Shown here: positions 59,938-64,000 of the stretch, one piece after another | How the letters are laid out: every line of letters starts with the position of its first letter | How positions within the stretch are numbered: the first letter of the stretch is position 1 | Assembly (NCBI GenBank): GCA_030737835.1 | Contig: CM060847.1 | Location: 6,104,484 to 6,168,483, forward strand | Origin: Acorus gramineus | Lineage: Eukaryota > Streptophyta > Magnoliopsida > Acorales > Acoraceae | Length of the DNA: 64,000 nt | Direction of reading: 5' to 3' | Position numbers and translations under genes: made by a program | Notes under the pieces: generated by a model | What the model was told of the DNA's origin: nothing | The model's database searches: none | The model's input: only the letters and a program-made list of their open reading frames with translations

Positions 59938-60145
59938 AGGTTAACCAAACTGAATATTCTTCATTAGGTAAATGAAGTTTAACTTATAGGACTATTCGAA
60001 TTTACGTTAAGTGTTTTTAGATGGGTTACATGGATTTTTTTATCATTTATAAGGGCTTATTTGAATTTTTTTTAAAATGAATTATATACTTTAATAAAAT
60101 GTATGAACTAATTTATAAAATTTATTGAAAAAAAAATTTAACCCG
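59938..60145. other. AT-rich spacer
   Basis: No gene or clear repeat unit seen. It leads into the repeat block from 60146. Confidence 0.3.
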
Positions 60146-60760
60146 TATATATCTATTACTTACTTATTAAAAAGACTCTGTGACTCAATATTTTCATTTC
60201 TTTTTTTATCCTCTCATAAATTTAGTAATTATTTATATGTTGTTTATTTAAATTTCAAATTTCAAATTAGATTTAGATAATCTTCAAAATATCTTAAGAT
60301 TTTAATTATCAGATTTAAATAAATCATATCTAAGATTAAAATTTTAATAATTACTTACTTATTATTAAAAGGATTCTGTGACCCAATATTTTCATTTCCT
60401 TTTTTATCCTCCCATAGTTTTACTAATTATTTATATCTATCAACTTACTTATTAAAAGGAATCTTTGACCCAATATTTTCATTTCTTTTTTTATCCTCCC
60501 ATAGATTTAGTAATTATTTCTATTACTTACTTATTAAAATGATTATGTGACCCAATATTTTTATATCCTTTTTTATCCTCCCATAGATTTAGTAATTATT
60601 TATATGTTATTTATTTAAATTTCAAATTAGATAATTTTCAAAATATCTTAAGATTTTAATTATCAAATTTAAATAAATCATATCTAAGATTAAAATTTTA
60701 ATAATTACTTACTTATTAAAAAAATTCTGTGACCCAATCTGTTTCTATTGTATTGAATAT
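60146..60760 (+). repeat. Tandem-like array of TTACTTATTAAAA...CTGTGACCCAATATTTT units
   Basis: Four full copies and one partial copy of a unit carry TTACTTATTAAAA, CTGTGACCCAATATTTTCAT and TTTTATCCTCCCATAGATTT. They start at about 60162, 60351, 60441, 60526 and 60704. Two units also include a longer tail (AAAATATCTTAAGATTTTAA...TCATATCTAAGATTAAAATT). Spacing is irregular, roughly 80-190 bp. Confidence 0.8.
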
Positions 60761-61189
60761 TAAAAATCTATATATTGGTGTATTTTGATTAGAGTGTTGT
60801 TTGCTTTTGTTTTGATGTGATGCGATATAAGTTTTGTATGACAAAAAAATGTTTCATTGGAATTTGTTGATCAAAATACCGATCTTATCATTCTATTATA
60901 TATTAGGATTTTCTATTAATTAAGATATATTAATTTCAACATAAAATTCATGTACAAATTTCTTTAGGTTTTTTTAAGATGCTTATATTGACATTTAATT
61001 TGTAAGGTACATAACAATAAATGTATAAAATTTAACACATTATATAATTTTAATATAGTGTTATTGATTTCCAAGAATTTGAAAGGGTAAATATGGCAAA
61101 CCAAAAATCATTTAGGGGTAGAAATGAATTTTCAAAATTTGGAAAGGGTAAATGTGTCCAATGAATGTTTTTTCATGGATTGGTACTTT

Positions 61190-61232
61190 TATAGGTAGTA
61201 TAGATATAGATATAGATATAGAAATAGATTAG
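61190..61232 (+). repeat. GATATA/TAGATA simple repeat
   Basis: A short run of TAGATATAGATA-type hexamers follows TTTTATAGGTAGTA. Together with ATCTATTACTTACTTATTAAAA at 60150 this is weakly inverted, so the 60.15-61.23 kb block may be one element. Confidence 0.5.
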
Positions 61233-61329
61233 GCTAGAATAAAGATACTACTGGCTTGGTCAGATGAATGGGCCACTCATGGGCCGGTGGACCTTCTTTT
61301 ATGAGTGCTGATACATTTCGTTCGTTTTG

Positions 61330-61560
61330 TAGTTCTATACGCTATAATAACGTGATATATATTGCGTTATCATAGTATATGAGATTCTATCTTAGTATAC
61401 GGTGTAAATTTTTTTATCATTTTTTTAATTTGAAAAAAAATACATTAATGTATCTCAGTATATACTTCATTTCATATAATGACATGCACTTCATTTGAAT
61501 AATATATGATTTAAAAAAAAAAAACGGTGTGGAATATAATTGGGGTTGCAAAGGGGGCTG
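61330..61560 (-). repeat. Dispersed AT-rich repeat, copy B (inverted)
   Basis: The reverse complement carries GAGATACATTAATGTAT, ATGATAAAAAAATTTACAC and CATATACTATGATAACG, in the same order as copy A at 7860-8085. Confidence 0.5.
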
Positions 61561-62523
61561 GACGTATCATTTTCTTTTACGTTATGTCATCCATAAGCCA
61601 CATTGAGTTATAAAAGAGAGAAAATGATACGTTCAGCCCCTAATTGCAGCCCCCATTGCAACGCTCATAAATGCTACGTTCTGGCACAAGCCCGTTAATA
61701 GCCTACGTATGTTTTGAATTTTTTTAATGATAGACATATATTTAATTAGTAAAATATATTTTTTATAAAAAAATTAAATATATACTTGAATAAATTAAAT
61801 ACATTTTTTTATTATTTTGTAATAGAGTAGTACAGATATAGTGAACTATACACTGTGTTTGTCAATTTCATGTGTTGGTGATGTGGCAAATGTTAATAGG
61901 CTAAAAATAAATTAAGTGTATCAACGTTCATAAAAGAAAATCTTTGCTACAACTATATTTGCAGTCTGTTTTGTAATCTTAATATGTTTGGAATTTTTTT
62001 GAAAGCTATATACTTATCTAACGAACAAAAGAGGTGACATATGTAAACAAAAAATGAATGTACTCAAAATGTAGTATACTCATTCACACACACACACACA
62101 AGAAGAATATATACTCTAAATAAATTTTAATACATGCATTTTTTTCATTTAATCTATTATATATTCACATAACCTAGTATAATCATGATTAAAGAAACTG
62201 CATACTTAACTAGAACTGTTAAAAAAACTGAGTGTATTTACATCAGGCTTGTGAAATAATTATTAATTTGGTTCCTTTTGCAGCCTCAAACATTTTTTTT
62301 TGTGAATACATGAAGTGTATATATTATAAATACAGTCAAACCTATGATATACTTTTTTTTTTTTTTGGTAACAAGACCCCACGAGAGACAGATACAACAT
62401 TAGGCCCACTAGAGACGAACACACCCACAAAGGGATTGTCCCATGACCTCCCGCAGGTAGTGTGCAGTAGTAGTGCACGAGATACCCTTTAGTTAAGGAT
62501 AGGTAAACTAGAGCTAAACATTT

Positions 62524-62713
62524 GTGGGCTGGATATATACGCACGACTTAACTAAAGAAGATGGAAAATGATATATCCAACCCCTTGTACAGCCCCATTT
62601 GCAGTCTATATTATTTTTGTGGGCTGGATATATACGCACGGCTTAACTAAAGAAGATGGAAAATGATATATCTAACCCCTTGTACAGCCCTATTTGCAGT
62701 CTATATTATTTTT
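62524..62713 (+). repeat. Tandem duplication, 95 bp x 2
   Basis: Two adjacent units beginning GTGGGCTGGATATATACGCA are nearly identical (a handful of substitutions, for example CGACTT/CGGCTT and ATCCAA/ATCTAA). It looks recent. It runs directly into repeat copy C. Confidence 0.9.
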
Positions 62714-62759
62714 TATTTTTCTTTTAAATCATACACTTTTCTATTAAAATAAATATTGT

Positions 62760-62880
62760 TATATGAAATCATGTATATATTGATATACATTAGTGTATTT
62801 TTTTCGTTTTAGAATTCTTTTACTCTATATACTGTGGTAAAACCTCATACACTATAATAACACAATATATATATATATAT
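62760..62880 (+). repeat. Dispersed AT-rich repeat, copy C
   Basis: It carries GATATACATTAGTGTAT and CTCATACACTATAATAACAC in the same order as copy A. It ends in a (TA)n run at 62862-62884. Confidence 0.5.
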
Positions 62881-62889
62881 ATATAGTGT

Positions 62890-64000
62890 GTTGTAAAACA
62901 GTTTGTAAAAAAGATCGAATGCATCATCGGTCAAAGAACATACATTGCCTCTCGCAGTTTGCAATTGGAGCCCATCAAATGTAGCCTTTAATGCTATATT
63001 TATACAAGGCACGAAAAATGATAAAAAGTAGCTCTCAAAACGTATATCCGCACAGTTAGAGTGTATATGGACGTTTTGGGGGTACAAGCACGGAATTTGT
63101 GTGCATACACGATGTGTGTGTGTGTTTATATATATATATATATATATATTTGGCGGCTCACATCACGGAAGATAGGGACAAAAGTAAAATTAGGAGAGTG
63201 CTCGATTTTATCTCGCGATCACGAAATGAGATGATTTTTAAAAGAGTAAACTTTTATTGAGAACATATGAGAGATGATGAGACGAACTGTCACAAAGTTG
63301 GGCACGGGAATCGCTGGGGTGACCTGCATTCGGATGGATGAGATGGTTCTTCACGTATCGGAGTAGCGGCTCGGTGGTTTCTTGCGTTGGCGTCGAGTAA
63401 AAATCTTTTCTACTTTTTTTTTTTTTTTTTTCGACTGCATGGACCGACCGCCCTTCCATGCTATTATTTTTTGCATTTTTTTTTTTAATTCTATTGCGCT
63501 TCTCTCCTTCCTGCTTGAACATTATCCATTTTGAATGTTATTTTGAAATGAAAATACCCAAAATTTACTCTAAAAAAACTACAATATTGTTAATCCTCTT
63601 TTTTTTTTTCTTTGTTTTTTTTTTAATTCTTTTTAGGACAATGTACATTCATTTGTAAATTAATTTAAGCAAGCTAAAATATTTAAAAAATGATGGGTTC
63701 GAATCCCAACATCTATCTAACAAAAAAAATTAATGACAAAAAATTAGATAAACATGATAGTGATCAAGGAAGTATAGACCAAAATTAGAATAAGTTTCAC
63801 CAGTCATGTAAGGTGGATTTATGGTAGATCACATTCTTATTCACAAGGAAATGAACATGTACATTATGTTTATATAGTCAAAATCATTTCTGGGTGAATG
63901 AGATAGAACCACAATGCATCTGTGAACCTGGATATATAACTTGGTTGAATGTTACATAAAAATTATTAATCCAAATATTGTAAGATTTGAAATAACAATA
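62890..64000. other. AT-rich terminal stretch, no supported gene
   Basis: It contains (TG)n and (TA)n runs near 63115-63150, poly(T) tracts near 63414-63432, and GGTTCGAATCCCAACATCTA followed by an A-run at about 63696-63730 (SINE 3'-end-like). The block 63238-63420 is somewhat GC-richer and open on the minus strand, but I see no family resemblance. Confidence 0.4.

Noticed and set aside
63238..63522. 94-codon minus-strand frame with many charged residues
   Set aside because: The lysine run comes from a poly(T) tract, and no homology or splice structure is visible.
1..64000. CRISPR arrays, operons, bacterial promoters or rRNA/tRNA genes
   Set aside because: The sequence is eukaryotic with spliced genes. 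No spacer-repeat arrays or cloverleaf tRNA genes were recognised by eye. A tRNAscan-type search would settle the tRNA question.

Overview
The window is nuclear DNA of a flowering plant. The evidence is many short exons with GT-AG introns, AT-rich introns and spacers, plant-specific proteins (a respiratory burst oxidase, a plastid KAS II, a PHL/SPT20-like protein), Ty1/copia elements primed by initiator tRNA-Met, and MITEs. The sequence alone does not fix the species. All exon structures here were built by hand from splice sites, reading phase and remembered family homology. No transcript or database was consulted.

Layout. 1-2786 (+): the 3' half of an RBOH NADPH oxidase gene, cut by the window edge. 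3631-6441 (-): a two-exon gene for an 85-residue single-pass membrane protein, with a 2.55 kb intron that holds a solo-LTR-like segment. 8270-12428 (+): a DEAD-box RNA helicase of the RH17/DDX31/Dbp7 type, 10 exons, 653 aa. 13779-21639 (-): a 1292-aa, 12-exon PHL/SPT20-like transcriptional cofactor with polyglutamine tracts. 23420-30672 (-): an 11-exon, 364-aa peroxisomal-type 2-hydroxy-acid oxidase. Its intron 3 holds a 4.2 kb decayed copia element that lacks its 5' LTR. 32056-37433 (-): a second, structurally complete but mutated copia element with two LTRs and a 5-bp target duplication. 37835-41646 (-): a nine-exon SAP/CCCH zinc-finger protein of 530 aa. 45761-50827 (+): a 13-exon plastid beta-ketoacyl-ACP synthase II, 478 aa. 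52178-52747 (+): an intronless 189-aa membrane-anchored protein of unknown function. A frameshifted inverted relative of it lies at 59264-59712 (-).

Between the last two lies a 5.9 kb segment (52961-58836) bounded by short inverted termini and a TAA duplication. It contains a nested 1.1 kb inverted-terminus element, a Helitron-type 3' end and an exon-like GC-rich block. The 41.7-45.7 kb spacer is packed with inverted-repeat DNA, most strikingly a 1.09 kb fold-back element. The last 4 kb has no gene I can support, but holds tandem and dispersed AT-rich repeats.

The genes do not form a pathway. They look like ordinary single genes in ROS production, ribosome biogenesis, transcription and flowering, peroxisomal oxidation, RNA binding and plastid fatty-acid synthesis. 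No clearly new multi-gene system was found. The most unusual items are the fold-back element, the intronic copia insertion spared by splicing, the composite TIR segment flanked by an inverted gene/pseudogene pair, and substitutions at normally conserved positions in the KAS II protein.
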